This document shows positions 1 to 9,097 of a stretch of DNA of 38,048 bases, piece by piece. The translations under genes were made by a program, and so were the position numbers. Position 1 is the stretch's first letter. Each line of letters opens with the position of its first letter. The notes beneath the pieces are model-generated. The model was not told where the DNA came from and did no database searches. It saw only the letters and a list, made by a program, of their open reading frames with translations. The stretch comes from Candidatus Mediterraneibacter norfolkensis (GTDB lineage: Bacteria > Bacillota > Clostridia > Lachnospirales > Lachnospiraceae), in contig DWUT01000249.1 in the NCBI GenBank assembly GCA_019120615.1, positions 1-38,048 on the forward strand, read 5' to 3'.

Positions 1-1
1 A

Positions 2-229
2 TTAAGAAGAATGGGACAGAAGAAAGCTCCTTTTTATAGAATCGTAGTAGCTGACTCAAGGTCCCCGAGAGACGGAAGATTTATCGAGGAGATCGGAACA
101 TACGATCCGAACCAGGAGCCCAGCGCTATCAAAGTAGACGAGGAAGCAGCGAAGAAATGGCTTAACACAGGTGCACAGCCGACAGAGGTTGTCGGAAAGA
201 TCTTCAAGGCAGCAGGAATCGAGAAATAA
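2..229 (+). CDS. rpsP: 30S ribosomal protein S16, 5'-truncated by the window edge
   Basis: S16 binds 16S rRNA early in assembly of the small ribosomal subunit. The visible part holds the family core: [20 protein letters not shown] followed by [13 protein letters not shown]. The reading frame is open upstream of the ATG at 11 and reads LRR just before it, which matches the usual start of S16 (about ten more residues), so the true start lies outside the window and the ATG at 11 is internal. The gene is followed 31 bases later by khpA, the normal order in Firmicutes. Identification is secure. Confidence 0.96.
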   Translation, partial: LRRMGQKKAPFYRIVVADSRSPRDGRFIEEIGTYDPNQEPSAIKVDEEAAKKWLNTGAQPTEVVGKIFKAAGIEK

Positions 230-260
230 GTATTAGTTGTTTTCGCGGAGGTGCGCGTAA

Positions 261-488
261 ATGAAAGAGTTGGTTGAAGTTATCGCAAAAGCCCTCGTGG
301 ATAATCCGGATGAAGTTTCGGTCAATGAAAAGAAAGAAGGGCGTACTACCGTGCTTGAGCTTCATGTCGCAGAAGGCGATATGGGCAAAGTGATCGGAAA
401 ACAGGGACGCATCGCCAGAGCGATCCGCTCTGTGGTAAAAGCGGCAGCGGCAAAGGAAGATAAGAGAGTCGTTGTTGACATCGTTTAA
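261..488 (+). CDS. khpA: KH-domain RNA-binding protein KhpA
   Basis: A 75-residue single KH-domain protein. The signature GKVIGKQGR at about residues 42-50 carries the GxxG RNA-binding loop. KhpA proteins bind RNA, often as a partner of KhpB/Jag, and affect cell size and small-RNA function in Gram-positives. Its place between rpsP and rimM is conserved in Firmicutes. GGAGGTG lies about 7 bases before the ATG. Length and context agree with the family. The function in this organism is inferred from the family. Confidence 0.93.
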   Translation: MKELVEVIAKALVDNPDEVSVNEKKEGRTTVLELHVAEGDMGKVIGKQGRIARAIRSVVKAAAAKEDKRVVVDIV

Positions 489-504
489 AAGGATGATCAG
501 AGAG

Positions 505-541
505 AGGGACAGTCTCCGTATCAGCGGAGATCTGCCCTTTT
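505..541 (+). terminator. Probable terminator or attenuator between khpA and rimM
   Basis: An imperfect hairpin pairs AGGG.CAG.TCTCCG with CGGAGA.CTGCCCT around a TATCAG loop and runs into CCCTTTTCTTG. It sits 17 bases after khpA in the 132-base gap before rimM. It could end the rpsP-khpA transcript partly or fully. The T-run is short, so readthrough is likely. Confidence 0.6.
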
Positions 542-620
542 CTTGTGCGATTTTAAAGTATAAGCTGTGATCTTTTGACGAAAAAAGAAAATAATAACAG
601 GATTTTGAAGGAGACAGAGA

Positions 621-1124
621 ATGGAACAGTTTCTTCAGGTCGGGGTTATCTCATCCACTCACGGAATCCGTGGAGAAGTCAAGGTGTTTCCCACAACAGA
701 TAACGCCGCCCGTTTTAAAGAACTGAAAAACGTGCTGCTTGATACGGGAAAAGAGCGGATCGGACTTGAGATCCAGTCCGTGAAGTTTTTCAAGCAGTTT
801 GTGATCGTGAAATTTAAAGGGATTGACAATATCAACGATATTGAGAGGTATAAGGGCAGAAGTCTTCTTGTTGCAAGAGAGGACGCCGCAGAACTGGGTG
901 AAGATGAATATTATATCGCAGATCTGATCGGAATGGACGTGTTTACGGAGGAAGGGCACTTCGGTGTGCTTCGAGACGTCATGGAGACAGGGGCGAATGA
1001 AGTATATATCGTAGATTCGGACCGTCACGGGGAGGTGCTCATCCCGGCGATACGACAGTGTGTGCTGGAGGTGGATCCGGAGGAGAACAGGATGACGGTG
1101 CGGATCATGGATGGGTTGATATAG
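621..1124 (+). CDS. rimM: 16S rRNA processing protein RimM
   Basis: RimM is a 167-residue assembly factor that binds S19 and the 30S head during maturation. The N-terminal RimM domain starts with VGVISSTHGIRGEVKVFP. The C-terminal PRC-barrel ends with VLIPAIRQCVLEVDPE and MDGLI. AAGGAG lies at a normal distance before the ATG. In nearly all Firmicutes the next gene is trmD; here about 7 kb of foreign-looking DNA separates them. The rimM reading frame itself is intact to its usual C-terminus, so the insertion did not damage it. Confidence 0.95.
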   Translation: MEQFLQVGVISSTHGIRGEVKVFPTTDNAARFKELKNVLLDTGKERIGLEIQSVKFFKQFVIVKFKGIDNINDIERYKGRSLLVAREDAAELGEDEYYIADLIGMDVFTEEGHFGVLRDVMETGANEVYIVDSDRHGEVLIPAIRQCVLEVDPEENRMTVRIMDGLI

Positions 1125-1217
1125 TTAGGTGTTGTCAGAATTAAGTCCGTATTATGGGACGAGTTAAGCGATATTCTTATTGTATCAGGTGGTGTATAAA
1201 ATGAAGGAGCTGTTAAG

Positions 1218-3017
1218 TTGAACGACATTAAACACTTATTTGAAAGACCGTTACCTTCTGTTAGAAGTGGGGCTTTCTTTAATACATTTTCATATCCGAC
1301 TAAAATATCACCGGAGTCTATTGCTGTGTACATTGCGGCAACAACAAAGCCAGGTGAAACAGTTCTGGATACTTTTAGCGGGAGTGGGAGTACGGGTATT
1401 GCAGCTTTACTATGTGAACATCCAACAGATAGAATGAAGGTATTAGCGGATGAATTAGGTTTATCTCCGATTTGGGGACCAAGGAATGCTATTGGGTATG
1501 AGGTTGGGACATATGCTTCCTTTGCTTCAAAAACTATAAGTAGCAGACTAAAATCAATTGAGTTCAAAGAGGCCGTTGCAGATTTTACTAAGAAAGAAAA
1601 AGAACATCTAATGTCCTATTATTCAGCAGTAGACCCAGATGGTAAAATAGGAACTATACGATATATCATATGGTCAGAAGTCCTGCTGTGTCCTGACTGT
1701 GGTAATGAAGTTTCTTTTTTTGAAAGTGGAACAAAAAGGAATCCGGTTGTATTTGAAAAAGACATTATTTGTCCACATTGCCAAAAGAAGACGTCTGTTA
1801 ATGAGATGAAATTCCAGACAGAAAAATATAAGGACGGATTAACGGGGAAACAGTCTATAAGAAAGAAGCGCATCCCTGCATGGGTTTATGGTACTACAAA
1901 TGGAAAAAATTGGGATAGACCTGCAATAGCTGAAGATTTAGAGTATGCAATAGAGATTGAACAAGAATTACGAGAATTAGATGATAAGCCCAAAGAAATA
2001 CAATGGGGCGAATTGCACAGGAATGGATATCATTTTGGAATTAAATATTTGCATCAGTTTTACACATCACGAAATTATTTAATTATGCGCAAACTATGGG
2101 ATGCTACAAATGAATATCCACCAAAGGTTAGAGATGGATTAAAATTATTATTGCTCAGCTATAATGCATCACACTGTACTTTGATGACTCGTGTTGTCGC
2201 AAAGAAAAATGCAAAAGATTTCATTTTGACAGGAGCACAGAGTGGAGTCCTATATATAAGTAAACTACCTGTTGAAAAAAACATAATTCTTGGCATTGAA
2301 AGAAAAGCTAAATCTTTTTACGAAGCATATGCAATGTTGGAGAATTGTACAGGAAATTTTACGATCAAGAATAAATCGAGTGAAAAACTTGAGGAAAAAG
2401 ACAACAGTATAGATTTCGTGTTTACAGACCCTCCCTTTGGTGATTTTATTCCTTATGCTGAAGTAAATCAGATTAATGAGCTATGGTTGGATAAGGTAAC
2501 AGACAGAAAAAAAGAGATTATTATCAGTACATCTCAGAATAAAGGAATTAATGATTATCAGAAAATGCTTTCAAAAGTTTTTTCTGAAATAAACAGAGTG
2601 TTGAAGGATAAGTCTTATGCGGCTGTTGTTTTCCACGCTGCAAAAGCTCAAATATGGACAGCTTTCGAAGACTCCGTTCTTAGCTCAGGATTAAATATTG
2701 AGCTTACAAATATTTTAGACAAAAAACAGGCGAGCTTTAAGCAGGTTGTTTCTAAATCCTCAGTGCAGGGAGATCCATTGCTATTATTAAGCAAGGAAGC
2801 CCGACATATTGGTGCGGTTAAGAATGAGGAAGACATTATAGAAAATATCATTTTATCAATGGAGTCTGGGGGGACTTTTGACGAACGAAGGGCATATTCT
2901 CTGTATGTCAATGAGTGTCTTCGTAATAATATTCATGTTTCGTATGATGCAAAAGATGCATATGTCCTTATTCGCCGGTTACGGAAGGGGGTAATTGATG
3001 CAGCATTTCAGGGATGA
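1218..3017 (+). CDS. DNA methyltransferase with zinc ribbon (DPPF type), gene 1 of island
   Basis: A 599-residue putative DNA amino-methyltransferase. The AdoMet motif I (LDTFSGSGSTG) is at about residues 50-60. A zinc-ribbon-like pair CPDCG...CPHCQ lies at about 157-188, and the catalytic motif TDPPFGD at about 403-409. The C-terminal stretch 'ASFKQVVSKS' is of the kind seen after the catalytic domain in large adenine/cytosine-N4 methylases that carry zinc ribbons. The start is TTG at 1218, chosen because AAGGAG sits 9 bases before it and no good ATG is near. The end overlaps gene 2 by 20 bases, so the genes are translationally coupled. Base composition is clearly more AT-rich than rimM or trmD, which suggests transfer. 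Target base and sequence cannot be read from the sequence. Confidence 0.8.
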   Translation: MNDIKHLFERPLPSVRSGAFFNTFSYPTKISPESIAVYIAATTKPGETVLDTFSGSGSTGIAALLCEHPTDRMKVLADELGLSPIWGPRNAIGYEVGTYASFASKTISSRLKSIEFKEAVADFTKKEKEHLMSYYSAVDPDGKIGTIRYIIWSEVLLCPDCGNEVSFFESGTKRNPVVFEKDIICPHCQKKTSVNEMKFQTEKYKDGLTGKQSIRKKRIPAWVYGTTNGKNWDRPAIAEDLEYAIEIEQELRELDDKPKEIQWGELHRNGYHFGIKYLHQFYTSRNYLIMRKLWDATNEYPPKVRDGLKLLLLSYNASHCTLMTRVVAKKNAKDFILTGAQSGVLYISKLPVEKNIILGIERKAKSFYEAYAMLENCTGNFTIKNKSSEKLEEKDNSIDFVFTDPPFGDFIPYAEVNQINELWLDKVTDRKKEIIISTSQNKGINDYQKMLSKVFSEINRVLKDKSYAAVVFHAAKAQIWTAFEDSVLSSGLNIELTNILDKKQASFKQVVSKSSVQGDPLLLLSKEARHIGAVKNEEDIIENIILSMESGGTFDERRAYSLYVNECLRNNIHVSYDAKDAYVLIRRLRKGVIDAAFQG

Positions 3018-4980
3018 AGATTTAAAGATAAAACGCTATGGACAAGTATTCTCTGGAAAACTTGTAGGCAATTTGCTGGTTGCAATGCTGCCGGGTGATT
3101 TTGACGGAAAAACGATCATAGATCCAATGGTTGGACAGGGAGATTTGTTAAAAGCAGCATGTACAAAGTACTCGAATGCAGATTTAGTGCTGGGAATTGA
3201 TATTGATAAGGACGTGATAGATAAATGCAAAGACAACATTCCGGAAGCAAAGATAGTCAGGGATAATGCATTTATCAGCACAGAAATTAATATTGTTGAT
3301 GGTTGGGATTTAGTAATTACAAACCCGCCATATATCAGATATCAAACGCTTAGAAGAAATCCGGAGATTGGTTTGCCAGATGGCAGGGAACTCAGAAAAA
3401 GTTTAATAAAGCATATTCAGCAGTCAACAATTTTAAATGGCCGGGAAAAAAAGCTTTATTTAGAAATTGCAAATGGATATTCAGGGCTTTCAGACATGGC
3501 AGTGCCCTCTTGGATTTTATGTGCATCAATAGTGAAATCGGGCGGCTATATGGCAATGGTGGTGCCAGAAACATGGTTGAATAGAGATTATGCATTACCG
3601 ATACATTATTTACTCCTGCGGTGTTTTGAAGTCATTGCTATTGCACGAGATGTAGAGTCTGCGTGGTTTGAAAATGCCGAGGTGCGTACATGTTTGGTGA
3701 TATGTAGACGAAAAGAAAGTGAAACAATTAAAAAAAGTTTTTCAGATACAGTCGTTTTAGAGATTGGTCATAAAGTTAAAAGCGAAGATTCCCTTATTGG
3801 CAATTTGAAGTTTAATAATAGCTTCAACTACGAAGCTTTAAGGCAGATTCTTATGGAAAGGATTACTCATTCTGAAGAGGGCTTTTCGGCAAAATTAACT
3901 CCTTTGGCGGATCTTTTTCCAGGTCTTGTAGGCAGGCTTTCAGACCAGAAATGGGTTTTCAGAGAGGATAAAACAGATGTTCGGAAATCCGATTACATTC
4001 CGAATGAAATAAGGGAAATATTGGGCAATATAAATGATGTCGATTACGATTCTCTGGAATCATTAGGATGGTCTATTGGACAAGGCCTTAGAACAGGTGC
4101 AAATGAATTCTTCTATGTAAAAATTATATCTGAAGATGAGACGCCAGTTGTTAATACAGAACCGTGGTACGGGAGAGAAATACCTGTATCGGCGGATAAT
4201 CTCAGAAAGGCACTAAAAAAGCGTTCAGACATAGATGGACTTGTTGTTAATTATAATGATCTGGAAAGATGTATACTATATATTCAGCATCAGGTTAGAC
4301 AGGTGGATTTTCAAAGAGTGTCATATAAAGTAAAGGGCATGTATACATTGATGGAGACTGAACTGGATGATTATATTAGTTGTGGAGAAAAATATGTTTC
4401 ACCGTCACACAAAAAAGCCTTTAAGGAATTGTCTGCGGTTATCACTAATGAGAAAAAAATGGATGATGGATATGAAAGATTCTGGTATATGTTGCCCAAA
4501 TTAAAGAAAAGGCATGTGCCAAACTTATGCATGCCGCGAGTTTGCGGCGATAGCCCCGAAGCTCTGTTTGTAAATCAGGTAGAAGAAAAAAACATTATAG
4601 TTGACGCTAATTTTATTACTCTTTGGAATCCGGACACAAGATCTCAAGTTATCGCGTTTACTTTGTTGAATTCTACATGGGCAAAACTTTTTCTTGAGGT
4701 TATTGGAACAGTGATGGGCGGAGGTGCATTAAAAGTTGAAGCAAGTCATATAAGAAAAGTAGTATTTCCCCATTTAAATACTGAAAAGCAAAGAGAATTG
4801 GAGAAAATCGGAAAAATGATTCTTAAAGGAGGGAGGGTAGACAACAATATTCAAGAGCAAATTGACAGAATCGTAACATCTCCTTATGGAGAGGCTAAGA
4901 GCAATTTTCTGAATATTCAACTAAGAAAATTGCTTATAAAAAAATTGCATGAAAGGACTGGGCAAAAACATGATGAATAA
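2998..4980 (+). CDS. N6-adenine DNA methyltransferase with probable target-recognition domain, gene 2 of island
   Basis: A 660-residue protein with the motif order X-I-IV of gamma-type N6-adenine methylases. GQVFSG (motif X) is at about residues 15-20, DPMVGQGDLL (motif I) at 42-51, LGIDID (motif II) at about 65-70 and NPPYIRYQ (motif IV) at 109-116. The rest, about 250-660, resembles the long C-terminal target-recognition region of TaqI/Eco57I-like enzymes but lacks short motifs I can name. I chose the ATG at 2998, preceded by GGAAGGGGG; the ORF track uses a TTG one codon earlier. It overlaps gene 1 by 20 bases and gene 3 by 11, so the three form one operon. It probably modifies one strand of a target shared with its neighbours; that is inference. 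Confidence 0.85.
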   Translation: MQHFRDEDLKIKRYGQVFSGKLVGNLLVAMLPGDFDGKTIIDPMVGQGDLLKAACTKYSNADLVLGIDIDKDVIDKCKDNIPEAKIVRDNAFISTEINIVDGWDLVITNPPYIRYQTLRRNPEIGLPDGRELRKSLIKHIQQSTILNGREKKLYLEIANGYSGLSDMAVPSWILCASIVKSGGYMAMVVPETWLNRDYALPIHYLLLRCFEVIAIARDVESAWFENAEVRTCLVICRRKESETIKKSFSDTVVLEIGHKVKSEDSLIGNLKFNNSFNYEALRQILMERITHSEEGFSAKLTPLADLFPGLVGRLSDQKWVFREDKTDVRKSDYIPNEIREILGNINDVDYDSLESLGWSIGQGLRTGANEFFYVKIISEDETPVVNTEPWYGREIPVSADNLRKALKKRSDIDGLVVNYNDLERCILYIQHQVRQVDFQRVSYKVKGMYTLMETELDDYISCGEKYVSPSHKKAFKELSAVITNEKKMDDGYERFWYMLPKLKKRHVPNLCMPRVCGDSPEALFVNQVEEKNIIVDANFITLWNPDTRSQVIAFTLLNSTWAKLFLEVIGTVMGGGALKVEASHIRKVVFPHLNTEKQRELEKIGKMILKGGRVDNNIQEQIDRIVTSPYGEAKSNFLNIQLRKLLIKKLHERTGQKHDE

Positions 4981-7900
4981 AGACGAATTAAAATCATTTA
5001 TTGCAACCGCTCAGCATGAAATAGACAATGGCTCTGTGGAGGATAAACTTAGGCATTTGTTATCAGCAAGCCTGAGCAAAATATTTCCAGATACACCATG
5101 GTGGGTTCAGGATCATGTGATGGGCACAGAAACCTATCTTCATTTCGCAAATGCCAAAGGAAAAGAGCGAATTGGCTTTGCTGATTCCGTTGTTGGAAAA
5201 ACTGCAATTGAGTATGAGAAAAACCTGAGAATACCGGCTGTTTTTAATGAGGGATATCATCAGGTGGAAGAGTACTGTGCCGCATTATGTAATCTTGGCA
5301 TAGAGGAAAATGAGGTTCTTGGTATATTATCAGATACAGTAAGATGGTACGGATATTCGGTAAAAATAGTTGGGGATCATGAGAAAGAAGGGCTTTTAGG
5401 GGCTAATGATATCGAACTGAATCAAATGGATTTTGTTGACTTGTCAAATTCTACAGACGAGGAAATGGAGAAATTTGAAGTATTTGTTAATAAATATTTA
5501 GGGAGAGAACAGTCCAGAATTCTTACGGCTAAAACGCTGGTGCTGGATTTCGGTCTGGAGAGTGATTTTTACCGTAAGCAAATAAAGAGTTATAGAGATG
5601 TAGTTGAAAATGCAATGCAGTCAAATCCAAATTATGCGGAATTGATAAAAAAGTTATGGCAGAATTTTGTTGCATATTTAGGAGCATCTGAATCTGGAAC
5701 ATTCTCAATGGAAACATATACAAATGAGTATTATCTTGTTACTGTTGCAAAGATTATTTGCGCAAATATTCTTCATGGTTCCCCTCTCATTTGCGATGAA
5801 GCCGAGATGATTAAAATTTTGAACGGTCAGTATTTTCAGCAGAAGAATATCCAAAACTTCGTGGATTATGATTATTTTGGATGGTTGAACAGATCTCCAT
5901 ACGTTGAGGGGATTATTGAATGTGCAAAAAGAATACAGAGACTTCTGGTTAGTTATGACTTTAAGGTAATCGCTGAAGAAGATTTATTCGGTGCTTTGCT
6001 GGCTCAGCTATCTAATCGTGAACACCGCCTGCTTTTGGGACAGGACTTCACGCCACATTGGGTGGCGAAATGTATGGTGGAGTATGCTATTGAGGATATT
6101 GAAGAAGAGCCAGCAATTTTAGATATGTGCTGTGGATCAGGTGTATTCTTGATTGAGGCAATTAGAAAAGTACGTGAAAAGTACACGATTAATCCGAAGG
6201 AATATAATGCTGAGAAGGATAAAATAGTTTTTTCTTGTGTAATGGGATTTGACATTGATCCTCTTGCAGTTATGCTTGCAAAGGTCAACTGGATAATGTC
6301 GATGAGAGATTTATTTCCATATCACAGTGGTCAGATCACGATTCCTGTCTATCACGCAGATTCGTTATTTGTGGCAACACCAATCACCCATAATATGCCT
6401 TCCGGCAGCCAGGATTCTTATGTTATGCATTTTGATAATAATGAGGTCGAAATCCCTGGACACATGTTAACGCCTGCTCATAGACGTACATTTGATGCGT
6501 TTATGTCTATATGCTATAAATATGCCATGAAAAGGGCTGAGAAAAAGGAAAGTAATCTCACGGATAAACAAATTGATTTTGTTTTAACTTCTGTAGAAGC
6601 AGAAAGCAATATTGAGTTATCCCGTATAGAAAGGCAGACCGAGAGAGTGGCTGCGTACAACTTAATTTTACAACTGGAAAATCTTCAAAGGCGGGGGCGG
6701 AATGGAATCTGGTATTTCATTTTGAATAACAGTTATAAGCCAGGTTTAGTAACTAATCAGTTCAACTGTATTGTTTCGAATCCGCCGTGGCTGGCTATGA
6801 GTAAACTGGTTGATAATCCATACAAGAAAACCCTGCAGAGAAAAACAGATATGTTTGGAATAAAGCCACCGGGAGCTTCGCATCTTCACATGGAATTGGC
6901 GACCACTTTTTTATTAGCATCGATAGACAAATATTTGAAGGATGGCGCGAGATGGATGTGTATTATGCCGGGAAGTGTTTTAAGTGGTTATCATCACAAT
7001 CCACTAAGATTGGAAAAGTATAGAGAGTCTGCAGATTCAGTCGATACAAATATAGATATAATCTGGGAATTGCCTCTTTCAACATTCAAGAATAAGGCTG
7101 TAGTACTGGGAGGGATAAGAAGTAATAAGAAAAATGAATATCCTATCCGGGGAAGGGTTTATGTGGAACCGGATTTCTATGAAGAATGCAGATATACACT
7201 TAATAGACAGGGTAATCGTTCTGTATGGACAAATAAAGGAGAAAACGCAGATTTTTTGGATGTTATCAATTCTGATCCATGGGAATTTAATCAAGGCGCG
7301 GATATTATGCCAAGAACAGCATTGTTTCATGAATTCACAAAGTTGCCTAATGGGACATGGACAATAAAGAAAATAGAGAATAAATCTGATTTATACTATT
7401 TACTTAGTGACAGCCATAAGGATGTGTGTAGAAATTTGGAGGCAGAAGGATTCAGCGATGATTACATTTATGATTGTTTGATTTCAAAGCATTTATCACC
7501 CTTTTATGTTTCACAACCGGCAAAAGTAATCATACCTGGAAGTAAAACGGAAGGAAAATGGAAAGGAATTACTGAAGAAGAACTGGCACTGTTAAATTCA
7601 GGAACTGAATATGTTTTTTCCGAAATCCAGACGGCAAGTGGAATGCCGTTATCGGTACTGTTTGATCAGAAGATTAACATACGAAATAAGTTAGATAAGC
7701 AGAATTTTGCCCTGGCAAGATGGCTTGTATTATCTAATGCAGGTGGAACTAATCCCTGTGCTGCTTATATAGATTTAAATAAAACAGACAAGAAAAAACT
7801 AATTGTTGATCAGACAATATACTGGTATCTGGCAAAATCAGAAGAGGAAGCACTTTACATTACAGGTATATTGAACAGCGCAACATTGTCAACTGCAATA

Positions 7901-8209
7901 TCAGATTTTCAACCACAAGGAGGATTTGGCGCAAGACACATTCACACAATACCATACAAGATTATCCCTCGGTATGATGCAACTATTGATGCACATTTGG
8001 ATGTAGTTAATACAACAAAAGAGCTAATCACTGAATGGACAGAATATTGTGCTTCTGGAAAAGATGGGAGATATCTCTCTCCAAATAGTGGAAGTTTAAA
8101 TAGTAGACGGCGTAAACTGCGAACATCGCTCAAGACAATGACTTCATATGAAATTTATGAAGAAGCATGCAGTAGTATTTTGTGTACGGAACAAAATGCC
8201 CGTGATTGA
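4970..8209 (+). CDS. Putative nuclease-methyltransferase fusion (type IIG-like), gene 3 of island
   Basis: A 1079-residue protein. The N-terminal ~90 residues contain an early acidic helix (VEDKLRHLL), then GFADSVVGKTAIEYEKNL. The spacing D72-x8-E81-x-E83-K84 fits a PD-(D/E)XK nuclease core of the kind that opens type IIG restriction enzymes. A long, mostly helical linker follows. The methylase part has GQDFTP (motif X, about 356), ILDMCCGSGVFL (motif I, about 381-392), GFDIDP (about 425) and NPPW (about 604), an N6-adenine type. Roughly 180 residues separate GFDIDP from NPPW, longer than usual. The C-terminal ~400 residues probably hold target recognition. I chose the ATG at 4970; 4949 and 4973 are alternatives. 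The stop lies 45 bases before trmD. The methylase call is firm, the nuclease call tentative. Confidence 0.78.
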   Translation: MMNKDELKSFIATAQHEIDNGSVEDKLRHLLSASLSKIFPDTPWWVQDHVMGTETYLHFANAKGKERIGFADSVVGKTAIEYEKNLRIPAVFNEGYHQVEEYCAALCNLGIEENEVLGILSDTVRWYGYSVKIVGDHEKEGLLGANDIELNQMDFVDLSNSTDEEMEKFEVFVNKYLGREQSRILTAKTLVLDFGLESDFYRKQIKSYRDVVENAMQSNPNYAELIKKLWQNFVAYLGASESGTFSMETYTNEYYLVTVAKIICANILHGSPLICDEAEMIKILNGQYFQQKNIQNFVDYDYFGWLNRSPYVEGIIECAKRIQRLLVSYDFKVIAEEDLFGALLAQLSNREHRLLLGQDFTPHWVAKCMVEYAIEDIEEEPAILDMCCGSGVFLIEAIRKVREKYTINPKEYNAEKDKIVFSCVMGFDIDPLAVMLAKVNWIMSMRDLFPYHSGQITIPVYHADSLFVATPITHNMPSGSQDSYVMHFDNNEVEIPGHMLTPAHRRTFDAFMSICYKYAMKRAEKKESNLTDKQIDFVLTSVEAESNIELSRIERQTERVAAYNLILQLENLQRRGRNGIWYFILNNSYKPGLVTNQFNCIVSNPPWLAMSKLVDNPYKKTLQRKTDMFGIKPPGASHLHMELATTFLLASIDKYLKDGARWMCIMPGSVLSGYHHNPLRLEKYRESADSVDTNIDIIWELPLSTFKNKAVVLGGIRSNKKNEYPIRGRVYVEPDFYEECRYTLNRQGNRSVWTNKGENADFLDVINSDPWEFNQGADIMPRTALFHEFTKLPNGTWTIKKIENKSDLYYLLSDSHKDVCRNLEAEGFSDDYIYDCLISKHLSPFYVSQPAKVIIPGSKTEGKWKGITEEELALLNSGTEYVFSEIQTASGMPLSVLFDQKINIRNKLDKQNFALARWLVLSNAGGTNPCAAYIDLNKTDKKKLIVDQTIYWYLAKSEEEALYITGILNSATLSTAISDFQPQGGFGARHIHTIPYKIIPRYDATIDAHLDVVNTTKELITEWTEYCASGKDGRYLSPNSGSLNSRRRKLRTSLKTMTSYEIYEEACSSILCTEQNARD

Positions 8210-8254
8210 TTTAGAAAAATCAAGTCATATTTTGGAGTGAAGGAGAACAGACAT

Positions 8255-9088
8255 ATGAATTTTCACATACTTACTCTTTTTCCGGAGATGGTCCTGAACG
8301 GGCTGAACACCAGCATCATCGGGCGTGCCGTAAATTCAGGACTGCTCTCGATCGAGGCGGTGAACATCCGGGACTACGCGTTCAACAAACATCAGAGCGT
8401 GGACGACTACCCCTACGGCGGAGGCGCCGGGATGCTGATGCAGGCGGAACCGGTTTATCTTGCCTGGGAGGCGGTGGAAGAGAAGATAAGGGCGCGGCGG
8501 GAACTCCCGGCGGAGAACGAGGCGGCGCTGGCAGAACAGGCGGAAATACCGGAACAGAGCAAAGCGGCGGAGAACGAGGGAAAGAGGACCCGGGTCGTCT
8601 ATCTTTCTCCACAGGGCGATGTCTTTAATCAGAAGATGGCGGAAGAACTGGCGCAGGAGGAGGACCTGATCCTTCTGTGCGGCCATTACGAAGGAATCGA
8701 TGAGAGAGTGCTGGAGGAGATCGTGACGGACTATGTGTCTATCGGGGACTATGTCCTGACCGGCGGGGAACTCCCGGCAATGGTCATGGTGGACGCCATA
8801 TCCAGGCTGGTGCCAGGCGTCCTGCACAACGACGTGTCCGCGGAGTTTGAGTCCTTCCAGGACAACCTTCTGGAATATCCCCAGTATTCCAGACCGGAGG
8901 AATGGCACGGGAAAAAAGTGCCCCCGGTCCTCCTGTCCGGACATCACGCCAATATCGAAAAGTGGAGGCGGGAGCAGTCCATCCTCCGGACAAAGGAGCG
9001 GAGACCGGATCTTCTTGAAAAGTGCGAGCTGACGGAGAAGGAGAAAAAGTGGCTGGAAGGGCTTGCATTCCCGGAAGAAATATGGTAA
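8255..9088 (+). CDS. trmD: tRNA (guanine-37-N1)-methyltransferase TrmD
   Basis: TrmD methylates G37 of tRNAs that read CNN codons, preventing +1 frameshifts. The SPOUT knot motifs are present: [10 protein letters not shown] at about residues 54-63, [13 protein letters not shown] and [20 protein letters not shown]. The start is the ATG at 8255 with GAAGGAG upstream; the ORF-track start at 8237 is an upstream GTG. At 277 residues it is longer than the usual 240-250. The excess is an Ala/Glu/Gln-rich insert at about residues 76-111, between the first half of the knot domain and [10 protein letters not shown]-rich composition returns sharply here after the AT-rich island. Confidence 0.96.
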   Translation: MNFHILTLFPEMVLNGLNTSIIGRAVNSGLLSIEAVNIRDYAFNKHQSVDDYPYGGGAGMLMQAEPVYLAWEAVEEKIRARRELPAENEAALAEQAEIPEQSKAAENEGKRTRVVYLSPQGDVFNQKMAEELAQEEDLILLCGHYEGIDERVLEEIVTDYVSIGDYVLTGGELPAMVMVDAISRLVPGVLHNDVSAEFESFQDNLLEYPQYSRPEEWHGKKVPPVLLSGHHANIEKWRREQSILRTKERRPDLLEKCELTEKEKKWLEGLAFPEEIW

Positions 9089-9091
9089 ACT
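9063..9091 (+). promoter_or_regulatory. Predicted promoter for rplS inside the 3' end of trmD
   Basis: TTGCAT and TAAACT are separated by exactly 17 bases, overlapping the last codons of trmD. This would start rplS transcription about 75 bases before its ATG, independent of the upstream operon. Confidence 0.5.
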
Positions 9092-9097
9092 ACAACA

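Noticed and set aside
1125-1217. A promoter directly before the methyltransferase island
   Set aside because: TATAAA occurs before the start, but no acceptable -35 is at 16-18 bases. I could not support a specific promoter.
1025-1567. Minus-strand ORF of 180 residues across the rimM-island junction
   Set aside because: It is antisense to rimM and gene 1, has no ribosome-binding site and no recognisable domain; a shadow frame.
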